Origin: an uncultured Hyphomicrobiales bacterium
GTDB lineage: Bacteria > Pseudomonadota > Alphaproteobacteria > Rhizobiales > Xanthobacteraceae
NCBI GenBank assembly: GCA_903929045.1
Contig: CAIYTE010000188.1
Coordinates: 1-64,000, forward strand
DNA length: 64,000 nt
Direction of reading: 5' to 3'
Shown: piece after piece, positions 25,175 through 32,699 of the stretch
How the letters are laid out: each line of letters opens with the position of its first letter
Position numbering within the stretch: the stretch's first letter is position 1
The notes under the pieces: generated by a model
Databases searched by the model: none
Told to the model about the DNA's origin: nothing
Seen by the model: the letters and a program-made list of their open reading frames with translations, nothing else
Made by a program: the position numbers and the translations under genes

Positions 25175-25618
25175 CTAGACTTGTTCGGCGTTGAGATAGG
25201 CGAGCCGGGCGCCGCAGAAGGCGCAGACACAGCCAAGCGCAAAGGCGATCAATCCCGCAATCACATCGATCGTGCCGCCCAGGTTGCCGGTCTTGCTCAT
25301 GACCCCACCCGCGGTTGCGACAGCGAAGACCACGGCGATGAGAAAGCGCTGTGCCAGCCGGTAGACGAATTCGCGCTCGCGCGTCACGGCGATCAGGTAA
25401 GCGCCCGTGGCCCAGCCACCGACAAAGCCGGCGGCGCCGATCGCCCACCAGGCTAAAGCCGATACCAGTTGCTGCGGATGGCCGGTGGCGGCATCCCGCA
25501 TCACGGCATCGAGCCCGACCCCGAACACCGTCAGCAGAATGTGCATGACCAGCGCCGCAAACACGCCGCAGGCGATGGCCGCGGCATAGTGCAGGCGGCG
25601 GAGGGCTTCGGTGTCCAT
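25175..25618 (-). CDS. Small integral membrane protein of unknown function
   Basis: 147 residues with about four membrane helices: AAAIACGVFAALVMHILLTV, ALAWWAIGAAGFVGGWATGA, FLIAVVFAVATAGGVM and a final helix rich in Ala, Gly and Cys. Short charged loops separate them (REREFVYRLAQR). No recognised domain. It stands alone on the minus strand between the 53-residue gene and the LVIVD pair. Hydropathy and start context support a real gene, but no role can be given. Confidence 0.6.
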   Translation of the reverse strand: MDTEALRRLHYAAAIACGVFAALVMHILLTVFGVGLDAVMRDAATGHPQQLVSALAWWAIGAAGFVGGWATGAYLIAVTREREFVYRLAQRFLIAVVFAVATAGGVMSKTGNLGGTIDVIAGLIAFALGCVCAFCGARLAYLNAEQV

Positions 25619-25711
25619 GGTGAGTTCCGAAAAGGCAACGGCGGCAGTTTTCGCTGCCGCCGCACCATAACCAATCGCGCGTCCTCGCGCGAACCGCGCT
25701 TTTTCAGGCTT

Positions 25712-25873
25712 TTAGGCCGCCTGGCGCGGCAGAGATTGCAGCAAATCTTGAAATTCACGCTCCAGCGCATCGAGGGCCGCCCGCCGCGCGGGGGTCATCA
25801 GGTTCTTGCTGGCATTTTCAGATGTACGCACGTCCGACTGGGATACTTCGTAGTCGACAGCGTCAAAGGTCAT
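25712..25873 (-). CDS. Small 53-residue hypothetical protein
   Basis: An ATG at 25873 preceded by a GGGGGA ribosome-binding site four bases upstream opens a 53-residue frame: acidic first half (MTFDAVDYEVSQSDVRTSEN) and a helical second half (ARRAALDALEREFQDLLQSL). Its composition is balanced, unlike the arginine-rich shadow frames around it, and it fills an otherwise empty gap. No known domain recognised. Confidence 0.5.
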   Translation of the reverse strand: MTFDAVDYEVSQSDVRTSENASKNLMTPARRAALDALEREFQDLLQSLPRQAA

Positions 25874-26005
25874 CACGTCCCCCGTTTGCCCCGTCTTGAG
25901 CCTTCAGACGTATCTGAGTCGCCGCGGCGGCAACTAGTTGTGGATAAGGTCGAAAAAATTTGGGGGCGGCCTGTGACATTTCCGCGACAGGTGATTCGGA
26001 GCGCC

Positions 26006-27175
26006 TTAGATCCCCGCCAGCTCGCGCATGATCTTGTAGAGATTGGCCTGACCCTCGAAGCCGATGCCGGGTCGGTTCGACAGCGAGATCGCGCCGTTCT
26101 CGATGCGCGCATCGTCGGCAAAGCCGCCGAAATCGCCGAACACGCCGGGATACGATTCCGCGCCGCCGAGGCCGAAGCCGGCCGCGATCGCCAGTGACAT
26201 CTGGTTGCCGCCGTGCGGAAAGAGGGAACGCCGTGACCAATCGTGCTTCGCCAGCATGTCGAGCGTGCGGGCGTATTGGCCGATCCCATAAGCCTGCGGC
26301 GGATCGACCTGGATTATGTCGTGATCCTTGCGGAAGCCGCCGAAGCGCACGAGGTTCTCGACATCCTGTGTCGAATACAGGTTTTCGCCGGTCGCCAAAG
26401 GCGGCGCATAGACGCTGGCGAGCTCCGCGAACAGGGCATAGTCGAGCGGGTGGCAGGGCTCCTCGAACCAGCGCAGCTTGAACGGCGCCAGCGCCTTGGC
26501 GTAGGCGAGGGCCTCGTCGCGCTGGAATTTGCCGTTGGCATCGACCGCGAGCCGGTCGCCGGAACCGACGACCTCCATGACGGCCTCAAGGCGACGTACG
26601 TCTTCATCGAGCGGCAGGCCACCGACCTTCATCTTTACCATGGCGTAGCCGGCATCGAGATGACGGCGCATCTCGTCTTGCAGATCCTTGATAGTCTGGC
26701 CCGGCCAGTACCAGCCGCCGCCGACGTAACAGAAGACGTTTTTCGGAATCTTGCCGCCATTGAAGCGCTCGGCGAGCGTGCGGTAGAGCGGCTTGTTTTC
26801 GATTTTTGCGACCGCGTCCCACACCGCGACGTCGATGGTGCCGATGCCGATGGAGCGCTCGGCGTCGCCGCCGATTTTCTCCCGCCGCAGCATGACGGCG
26901 AGGATCTTGTCGGGATCGAGATTGTTACCGGAGGCGTTTAGCAGCGTGTCCGGATCCGCCTTCATAATGCGGGGAATGAAACGATCGCGCATCTGCGCGC
27001 CGACGGCGTAGCGCCCGGTCGAGTTGAAGGCGAAACCGCAGACCGGTTTGCCGTCGCGGATCACGTCCGTGATCACGGCGACGACCGAGGTCGTCATTTC
27101 GGAAAAGTCGAAGCTCGAATTGGCAAGCTTGGATTTGAGCGGGATGGCGGTTTCGCGGATGTCGACGATGCGCAT
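26006..27175 (-). CDS. Enolase-superfamily acid-sugar dehydratase, D-tartrate dehydratase (TarD)-like
   Basis: 389 residues from the ATG at 27175, the same length as the characterised D-tartrate dehydratase of Bradyrhizobium. The catalytic and metal residues line up one position earlier than in that enzyme: K183 in MVKMKVGG, D212 in AVDANG, E238 in WFEEP, E264 in ATGENL and H321 in LFPHGGNQ. The last segments (AAGFGLGGAESYPG, RPGIGFEGQANLYK) are also close. The likely reaction is dehydration of D-tartrate or a similar diacid to oxaloacetate-type products. Two Bug receptors are encoded immediately upstream and could supply the acid. Confidence 0.85.
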   Translation of the reverse strand: MRIVDIRETAIPLKSKLANSSFDFSEMTTSVVAVITDVIRDGKPVCGFAFNSTGRYAVGAQMRDRFIPRIMKADPDTLLNASGNNLDPDKILAVMLRREKIGGDAERSIGIGTIDVAVWDAVAKIENKPLYRTLAERFNGGKIPKNVFCYVGGGWYWPGQTIKDLQDEMRRHLDAGYAMVKMKVGGLPLDEDVRRLEAVMEVVGSGDRLAVDANGKFQRDEALAYAKALAPFKLRWFEEPCHPLDYALFAELASVYAPPLATGENLYSTQDVENLVRFGGFRKDHDIIQVDPPQAYGIGQYARTLDMLAKHDWSRRSLFPHGGNQMSLAIAAGFGLGGAESYPGVFGDFGGFADDARIENGAISLSNRPGIGFEGQANLYKIMRELAGI

Positions 27176-27184
27176 GAGGTCTTT

Positions 27185-27311
27185 CCGGGGCACGGGCGGA
27201 GCCCGTGAACCCGGAATCCAGGTTACGGGAAGTTTTCTGGATTCCGGGTCCGCGCCCATAGCGCGTCGAAGACGCGCGTGAACGCGCTTATGGGCGCGTC
27301 CCGGAATGACG
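27185..27311. repeat. Composite palindromic intergenic repeat
   Basis: Nearly fills the gap between the receptor stop and the dehydratase start. It contains nested inverted repeats: GGAATCCAG pairing with CTGGATTCC, GGGCGGAGCCC, and GCGCCCATAGCGCG pairing with CGCGCTTATGGGCGC. Such CCGGAATCC/GGGCGCG mosaics are common between genes in Bradyrhizobiaceae-like genomes. Confidence 0.8.
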
Positions 27312-27312
27312 G

Positions 27313-28284
27313 TTACGGTATTTGCGGGACCTTGGCGTCCTTGATGACTTTTTCCCACTTCTCGACGTCTGTCTTGATGTAGGTGGCGAACTCAGCCGGC
27401 GTGTTGGCGACAACGTCGAAACCGAGCTGCGCGCATTTCTCCTTCACGTCGGGCAGGTTCATGATTCTGACGATCTCCTTGTTCAGCAGATCGACGATGT
27501 CCTTCGGCGTTCCGGCCGGAACGAAAATACCCTGCATGGTCTCCGACTCCTGACCCTTGAAGCCGGCTTCCGCCATGGTCGGCACATCCGGCAAGGTTGA
27601 GGACCGCTTGGCAGAGGTCACCGCGAGACCGCGCAGCTTGCCGCCGGTCACTTGCGTTGCGGCGGGCGGCAGCGCGGAGAACGCGACTGGCGTGTGGCCG
27701 CCGACAGCGGACTGGATCGCGGGGCCCGCGCCGCCGAACGGCACGCTTGGCGACGTCAGACTGTTGGTGAGCTTGAACAGTTCGGCGGCGAGCTGCGGCG
27801 TGGTGCCGACGCCGGGATTAGCGACGCTGTATTTGCCTGGGTCCTTCTTCATCAGATCGACCAGTTCCTTCACGGACTTCGCGGGAACGTCGGTGTTGAC
27901 GACGAGGATATTCGGCGATGCCGCGGCGAGCGTGATCGGCTGGAAGTCCTTGAAGGCGTCGTAGGGGTTCTTGGCGTAAAGGCTCGGATTGACGGTGTAG
28001 CTCGAGCTCGCGACCAGGATCGTGTAGCCGTCCTTGTCGGCGCGCGCGACCTGCACCATGCCGATGTTGCCGCCGGCACCCGGATGGTTCTCGACGTAAA
28101 ACTGCTGCTTGAGCGATTCAGATAGTTTTTGCGCAATCAGCCGCGCCATCACATCGGTGGGACCCGCAGGCGCAAAGGGCACGATCACCTTGACCGGATG
28201 ATCCGGATAGGCGGCCGAGGCCGGCGCCGCGCCTACTGCAGCCGCAAGCAGCGCGGCCGCAAAGAATCCAAGTGTGCGTTTCAT
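27313..28284 (-). CDS. Bug/TctC-family solute receptor (tandem copy 1)
   Basis: 323 residues with a Sec signal peptide (FFAAALLAAAVGAAPASA) and the complete Bug domain: YPDHPVKVIVPFAPAGPTDV, FYVENHPGAGGNIGM, ANPGVGTTPQLAAELF and LRGLAVTSAKRSSTLPDVPT. A GGGAGG ribosome-binding site precedes the ATG. It is clearly a recent duplicate of the next gene upstream (same length, about 70% identical by eye, matching C-terminal KDAKVPQ). Placement before the tartrate dehydratase-like gene suggests a hydroxy-diacid ligand. Confidence 0.93.
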   Translation of the reverse strand: MKRTLGFFAAALLAAAVGAAPASAAYPDHPVKVIVPFAPAGPTDVMARLIAQKLSESLKQQFYVENHPGAGGNIGMVQVARADKDGYTILVASSSYTVNPSLYAKNPYDAFKDFQPITLAAASPNILVVNTDVPAKSVKELVDLMKKDPGKYSVANPGVGTTPQLAAELFKLTNSLTSPSVPFGGAGPAIQSAVGGHTPVAFSALPPAATQVTGGKLRGLAVTSAKRSSTLPDVPTMAEAGFKGQESETMQGIFVPAGTPKDIVDLLNKEIVRIMNLPDVKEKCAQLGFDVVANTPAEFATYIKTDVEKWEKVIKDAKVPQIP

Positions 28285-28389
28285 CCCAACGTTCCTCCCG
28301 ATGTTACGCCGGCTTTATAAGTCTGCCGGCTTGTCGCCCTTGCATCAGCTTACCGCCTGACCCGAGGGAGTCACGCGCTTCCTCCGTGT

Positions 28390-29361
28390 CTACGGAACCT
28401 GCGGCACCTTCGCGTCCTTGATGACGCGCGCCCATTTCGCGACGTCCGCCTTGATGTAGGCCATGAATTCGTCCGGCGTGCCGGCGACGATGTCGAAGCC
28501 AAGCTGGGCGCACTTTTCCTTCATGTCGGGCGACTGCATGACTTTGACGATCTCGCGATTGAGCAGATCGACGAGATCTTTCGGCGTGCCGGAGGCGGCG
28601 AAGACGGCCTGTATGGTCTCCGATTCCTGACCCTTGAAACCGGCTTCTTCCATGGTCGGCACGTCCGGCAATGCCGGCGAGCGCTTGGCGGAGGTGACGG
28701 CCAGACCGCGCAGCGTATTGCCCTGCACCTGTGGTGCGGTCGGCGGCATCGCGGTGAGCGCAACGAGCGTGTGACCGGCGACCGTGGACTGAATGGCGGG
28801 GCCGGCGCCGCCGAACGGAACGCTCGCAACCGCAAGCTTGTTGTCGAGCTTGAATAATTCCGTTGCGAGATGCGGCGTGGTGCCGAAGCCCGGATTAGCG
28901 ACGCCATACTTGCCCGGATCGGCCTTCAGCAGCGTTACCAGTTCTTTCACGGTCTTGGCGGGCACGCTGGGATGAACGACCAGAATATTGGGCGTCGACG
29001 CGGCGAGCGTGATCGGCGCGAAATCGTTGAAAGGATCGTAAGGGTTCTTGGCGAAGAGGCTCGGATTGACCGTAAAGGCCGAGCTCGTCACCAGAAGTGT
29101 GTAGCCATCCGGCGCGGAGCGGGCGACCTGCATCATGTCGAGCAGGCCGCCGGCGCCGGCGTGGTTCTCGACGAAAAACTGCTGCTTCAGATTTTCCGAC
29201 AGCTTCTGCGCGATCAATCGCGCCATGACGTCGGTTGGGCCCGCCGGCGGGAAGGGCACGATGACCTTCACCGGCTTGTCGGGGTAGGCGGCAGACGCGT
29301 TCGCGATTCCGAGAATGGCTGCGACCAACGCAGCCGTCAGCACGCCAATTTTCCGGCCCAT
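28390..29361 (-). CDS. Bug/TctC-family solute receptor (tandem copy 2)
   Basis: 323 residues with signal peptide (VLTAALVAAILGIANASA) and the same domain landmarks as its neighbour: YPDKPVKVIVPFPPAGPTDV, FFVENHAGAGGLLDM and LRGLAVTSAKRSPALPDVPT. Differences cluster in the ligand-facing loops (AAGTPKD region and the GGAGPAIQSTVAGHT segment is shared), so the copies may bind different but related acids. Between the BKACE gene and copy 1, all on the minus strand. Confidence 0.93.
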   Translation of the reverse strand: MGRKIGVLTAALVAAILGIANASAAYPDKPVKVIVPFPPAGPTDVMARLIAQKLSENLKQQFFVENHAGAGGLLDMMQVARSAPDGYTLLVTSSAFTVNPSLFAKNPYDPFNDFAPITLAASTPNILVVHPSVPAKTVKELVTLLKADPGKYGVANPGFGTTPHLATELFKLDNKLAVASVPFGGAGPAIQSTVAGHTLVALTAMPPTAPQVQGNTLRGLAVTSAKRSPALPDVPTMEEAGFKGQESETIQAVFAASGTPKDLVDLLNREIVKVMQSPDMKEKCAQLGFDIVAGTPDEFMAYIKADVAKWARVIKDAKVPQVP

Positions 29362-29415
29362 CTTAGTCCCCCCAGGATTATGCCGGCACGTGAAGTCTGG
29401 CCGGCTTGAATCGAT

Positions 29416-30312
29416 TTAACGCCGCAGTCCAAGAATCTCCCGTGCTTCCTTGGGCGTCGCCAACTCGGCGCCGAGATCGTCGAGAATACGCACGGCCTTT
29501 TCGCAAAGTTCGGCGTTGTCGCGCGTCAGCTTGCCTTTACTGATGTAGACATTGTCTTCCATGCCGACGCGGACATGACCGCCCAGCCACCACGCCGCGG
29601 TGAGCGCCGGGAATTCCCAGCGGCCGATGGCGAAGGCCGCCCAGTTGGCGTCCTTCGGCAGCAGCGAGTGCGCGTACATCAGGGTCTGCGGCGTCGAGAT
29701 GAAGCCGTAGCGCACGCCCATCACGATCTGGAACAGCGGCGGGCTTTTGAGGACACCGGTCGAGAGCAGGTGGTTGGCGAGCTGGACGTCGCCAGAGTCG
29801 AAGACTTCAAGTTCGGGCAACGCGCCGGCTTTGTAGATTTCGTTGGCCATGATCGTCACGTTGTCCGGCGTGTTGATCACGGCGGCGGATCCCGACCACA
29901 TGGTGTTGAGATCGAGGGTGGCGATGTCGGGCTTGAGCTCGACGATATGTTCGACGCGCTTGAGCGGATGAATGAGCGTGCTGCCCGCGGCGGCGACGCG
30001 CGGATCGTCTTTTCCGGGGACAAAACGTCCGCCGGCGCCCGTCGTCAGGTTGATGATGAGATCGGAATTCTTGTCGCGGATGCGGTCGACGGTCTCGCGA
30101 TAATGCGCCACTTCCATGCTCGGTCGCCCGTCCGGATAGCGCACATGGATGTGGGCGATGGACGCGCCGGCCTTGGCGGAGTCGAGCGCCGCCGTGGCGA
30201 TCTGCTCGGGCGCGCAGGGCAGGCCGGGATGCTGCTCGATGGTGGTGAGGTTGCCGGTGACGGCGACGGTCAGGATCGTCTTGTTGCTTTTCTTTTTGGG
30301 CGCGTCGGCCAT
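29416..30312 (-). CDS. BKACE-family enzyme (beta-keto acid cleavage, DUF849)
   Basis: 298 residues from the ATG at 30312 (GGAAGAG upstream; the extension to 30345 is not supported). BKACE enzymes are zinc-dependent and split beta-keto acids with acetyl-CoA, the prototype being 3-keto-5-aminohexanoate cleavage enzyme. Visible features: the zinc motif in ASIAHIHVRYPDGRPS, INLTTGAGGRFV, the LDLNTMWSGSAAVINTP segment and GGHVRVGMEDN near the C-terminus. Divergent from the TetR gene at 30395, with a palindromic operator candidate between them, so it is probably repressed by that protein. Confidence 0.9.
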   Translation of the reverse strand: MADAPKKKSNKTILTVAVTGNLTTIEQHPGLPCAPEQIATAALDSAKAGASIAHIHVRYPDGRPSMEVAHYRETVDRIRDKNSDLIINLTTGAGGRFVPGKDDPRVAAAGSTLIHPLKRVEHIVELKPDIATLDLNTMWSGSAAVINTPDNVTIMANEIYKAGALPELEVFDSGDVQLANHLLSTGVLKSPPLFQIVMGVRYGFISTPQTLMYAHSLLPKDANWAAFAIGRWEFPALTAAWWLGGHVRVGMEDNVYISKGKLTRDNAELCEKAVRILDDLGAELATPKEAREILGLRR

Positions 30313-30338
30313 CGCACTCTTCCTTGCACGTTTGACAA

Positions 30339-30356
30339 TAAACAAACGACTGTTTA
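30339..30356. promoter_or_regulatory. TetR-type operator candidate between divergent genes
   Basis: TAAACA-AACGAC-TGTTTA: exact 6-base arms around a 6-base centre, in the 82-base gap between the BKACE gene and the TetR gene. A TTGACA (30332-30337) that could be a -35 box on the plus strand lies just to its left, so binding here could block transcription. Confidence 0.5.
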
Positions 30357-30394
30357 CATCGGCGTTGTTTCAAATCGGCGATTGTGAGTCAAGC

Positions 30395-31117
30395 GTGGGC
30401 AAAGCTGCAGCGTTGAAAGTTGCGGGTGGGAAGAGTGCTTCGGCGAAACGGCGCCCGCGTGCCACGCCGGCGCGGCCCGCGCTTTCAGTGCGCGAAAGAA
30501 TTCTCGAAGTCGCCGAGCGCATGTTCGCCGAGCACGGCATGTCCGGCGTGGGCTTGCGCGCCATCACGACGGAAGCGAACGTCAATCTCGCCTCGATTGC
30601 CTACCACTTCGGCTCCAAGGACGGTTTGCTGGAAGAACTGTTCGCGCAGCGCGCGGCGCCGATTGCACAGGAACGCTTGCGGCTTTTGGCCGAATGCAAG
30701 GCCGCCAGCGCCAAGCCGAAACTCGAAGACATTCTCGACGCCTTCCTGCGTCCGGCGCTGACGCTCGGCGTGCAGCCGCAATTTGGCGGCCCGGCTTTCG
30801 TCAAGTTGCGGGCGCGGCTGGCGACCGAACCGGCAGCGACCACGCGCAAGATTTTGTCAAAGGCGTTCGATCATTCGAGCCGGAAATTCATCGATGCCAT
30901 TGCCGAGGTGCTGCCGCAATTGCAGCGCGCCGACGTCGAGTGGCGTTTCTACTTCGTGCTCGGCGCCATGTTCTACACCATGGCCGATTCAGGCCGCATT
31001 CAGGCGCTGACCAACGGCCGGATCGATCCCGGCGACGTCAAGCGCGCGCTGCATCACATGATTCCATTTCTGGTCGCAGGATTCCGGTCCCCGCCAGTCG
31101 CCTCGCTTCACCCATAA
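30395..31117 (+). CDS. TetR-family transcriptional regulator
   Basis: About 240 residues from a GTG at 30395; a TTG at 30413 is also possible, and the longer frame upstream overlaps the divergent BKACE gene. After a basic tail (AKRRPRATPARPA) comes the TetR helix-turn-helix: RERILEVAERMFAEHGMSGV, then LRAITTEANVNLASIAYHFG and SKDGLLEELF (about 30-80). The C-terminal domain resembles the CerR/DUF1956-type ligand domain (LEDILDAFLRPAL, FYFVLGAMFYTMADSG). It probably controls the divergent BKACE-receptor genes and may also affect the cyclase gene 21 bases downstream. Confidence 0.88.
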   Translation: MGKAAALKVAGGKSASAKRRPRATPARPALSVRERILEVAERMFAEHGMSGVGLRAITTEANVNLASIAYHFGSKDGLLEELFAQRAAPIAQERLRLLAECKAASAKPKLEDILDAFLRPALTLGVQPQFGGPAFVKLRARLATEPAATTRKILSKAFDHSSRKFIDAIAEVLPQLQRADVEWRFYFVLGAMFYTMADSGRIQALTNGRIDPGDVKRALHHMIPFLVAGFRSPPVASLHP

Positions 31118-31138
31118 TAACGTCAGGAAGGAAAACGA

Positions 31139-32113
31139 ATGACCAAGAAGATCACGCGGCAGGACATGACCGCGGCGGCGGAGAAATACAAGAACTGGGG
31201 CAAGTGGGGTCCGAACGACGAAATCGGCACGCTCAACTTTACCAGCGCTGAGGATATCGTCGCCGCGACGCGCCTGGTGAAGAAGGGCAAGGTGATTTCG
31301 CTGGCGCTCAATTATGACCACACCGGTCCGCAGGGCGCCAAGAGCAAATATCCGACCATGGGCCGGATCAATCCGTTGCACACCATGCTGCGCACCGGCA
31401 CCGACGCCTATTCGGGCGTGCTCGACAAGCGCGGTATCCGCGCCGCCGACGACATGGTGGTGATTCCGCTTCAGTGCGGCACGCAGTGGGACGGTCTCGG
31501 CCACGTGTTCTATGAGAACTACATGTGGAACGGCTACGACTGCCGCGAAGTGTCGAGCATGGGCGCCGCCAAGTGCGGCATTGAAAAGACCAAGAACAAG
31601 ATGGTCGGCCGCGGCGTGCTGCTCGACGTCGCCCGCTACAAGGGCGTCGACTGTCTCGAGGACGGCTACGGCATCACCAACGAGGATCTCTACGGCACCG
31701 CCAAAAAGCAGGGCATCGAGATGAAGCGCGGCGACTATGTCATCGTGCGCACCGGCATGATGGAGCGCTGCCAGAAAGCCGGCAGCTGGGACGGCTATCC
31801 CGGCGGCGACGCGCCGGGTTTTTCCTTCGAGACGCTGGACTTCGTCAAGAACACCGAACTGGCGGCCCTGGCCTCGGACACCTGGGGCTGCGAAGTGCGG
31901 CCGAACCAGGTCGCCGAGGGTGAGAACATCAACCAGCCCTGGCACTGGATCACCATCCCGATCATGGGCATGACCATGGGCGAGATTTTCGAGCTCAAGG
32001 AACTGGCCGACGACTGCGCCGCGGACAAGGTCTACGAATTTCTGTTCGTGGCGCCGGCCATTCCGATTACAGGCGCGGTGGGCTCGCCGGTGAACCCGCT
32101 GTGCATTAAATAA
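31139..32113 (+). CDS. Cyclase-family (kynurenine formamidase-like) protein with altered metal motif
   Basis: 324 residues, PF04199-type fold. The family normally carries HxGTHxDxxxH; here the segment reads LQCGTQWDGLGHVF, so both early histidines are replaced by glutamine while Asp and the last His remain. This Q-containing form occurs in a distinct subgroup whose substrates are mostly unknown. Other family traits are WGPNDEIGTLNF near residue 22 and RGVLLDVARYKGVD in the middle. GGAAGG precedes the start. It follows the TetR gene closely and may belong to the same regulated unit. Confidence 0.82.
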   Translation: MTKKITRQDMTAAAEKYKNWGKWGPNDEIGTLNFTSAEDIVAATRLVKKGKVISLALNYDHTGPQGAKSKYPTMGRINPLHTMLRTGTDAYSGVLDKRGIRAADDMVVIPLQCGTQWDGLGHVFYENYMWNGYDCREVSSMGAAKCGIEKTKNKMVGRGVLLDVARYKGVDCLEDGYGITNEDLYGTAKKQGIEMKRGDYVIVRTGMMERCQKAGSWDGYPGGDAPGFSFETLDFVKNTELAALASDTWGCEVRPNQVAEGENINQPWHWITIPIMGMTMGEIFELKELADDCAADKVYEFLFVAPAIPITGAVGSPVNPLCIK

Positions 32114-32120
32114 GGCTCTT

Positions 32121-32250
32121 CACCCTCCCCTGGAGGGGGAGGGTCGACCGCTTGAGCGAAGCGAAAGCGGTCGGGGTGGGGTGATCGCGCCGAAGTTTAA
32201 CCCCCACCCCGGCTCACTTCGTTCGCCGACCCTCCCCATCCAGGGGAGGG
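32121..32250. repeat. Palindromic CCCTCCCC/GGGGAGGG intergenic repeat
   Basis: Fills the gap between the cyclase and msrB genes. Inverted outer arms CACCCTCCCCTGGA and CCAGGGGAGGG enclose a second pair (CGGGGTGGGG and CCCCACCCCGG) and small hairpins around GAGCGAAGCG. The same repeat type is found at 62046-62166. It can fold into a long hairpin and may stabilise or end the upstream transcript. Confidence 0.82.
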
Positions 32251-32270
32251 TAAAAAAGGAGCCTTGCATC

Positions 32271-32672
32271 ATGGACACCAAGACCTATCCCGTCACCCAC
32301 ACCGAAGCCGAGTGGAAGAAACTGCTCACGCCCGAGCAGTTCTACATCATGCGTGAGCACGGCACGGAGCGGCCGGGCAGCTGCGCGCTCAATTTCGAGA
32401 AACGGGCCGGCACTTTCACCTGTGCCGGCTGCGACCAGCCTCTGTTCGTCTCGAAGAAGAAATTCGAGAGCGGCACCGGCTGGCCGAGCTTCAACGATCC
32501 GGAGCCGGGCGCGGTCGAGAACACTGAAGACCGCAGCCACGGCATGGTACGCACCGAATGCCATTGCAGCCGCTGCGGCAGCCATCTCGGTCACGTTTTT
32601 CCGGACGGACCGCCGCCGACCCATCTGCGCTATTGCATCAATGGCGTGGCGATGAATTTCAAGCCGGACTGA
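32271..32672 (+). CDS. msrB: Peptide-methionine (R)-S-oxide reductase MsrB
   Basis: 133 residues from the ATG at 32271, after GGAG at 32257. MsrB repairs methionine-R-sulfoxide in proteins. Zinc ligands C51/C54 (FTCAGCDQPLF) and C99/C102 (CHCSRCGSHLGHVF), the substrate-binding SGTGWPSF (67-74) and the catalytic C122 in RYCINGVAM are all present. No signal peptide, so cytosolic. Not obviously linked to its neighbours. Confidence 0.95.
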   Translation: MDTKTYPVTHTEAEWKKLLTPEQFYIMREHGTERPGSCALNFEKRAGTFTCAGCDQPLFVSKKKFESGTGWPSFNDPEPGAVENTEDRSHGMVRTECHCSRCGSHLGHVFPDGPPPTHLRYCINGVAMNFKPD

Positions 32673-32699
32673 CGGGCGCGGGCCGGGGGAGCTTCAAGA

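Noticed and set aside
30149-30394. Longer N-terminus for the TetR regulator
   Set aside because: It would run through the divergent BKACE coding region and across the operator candidate.
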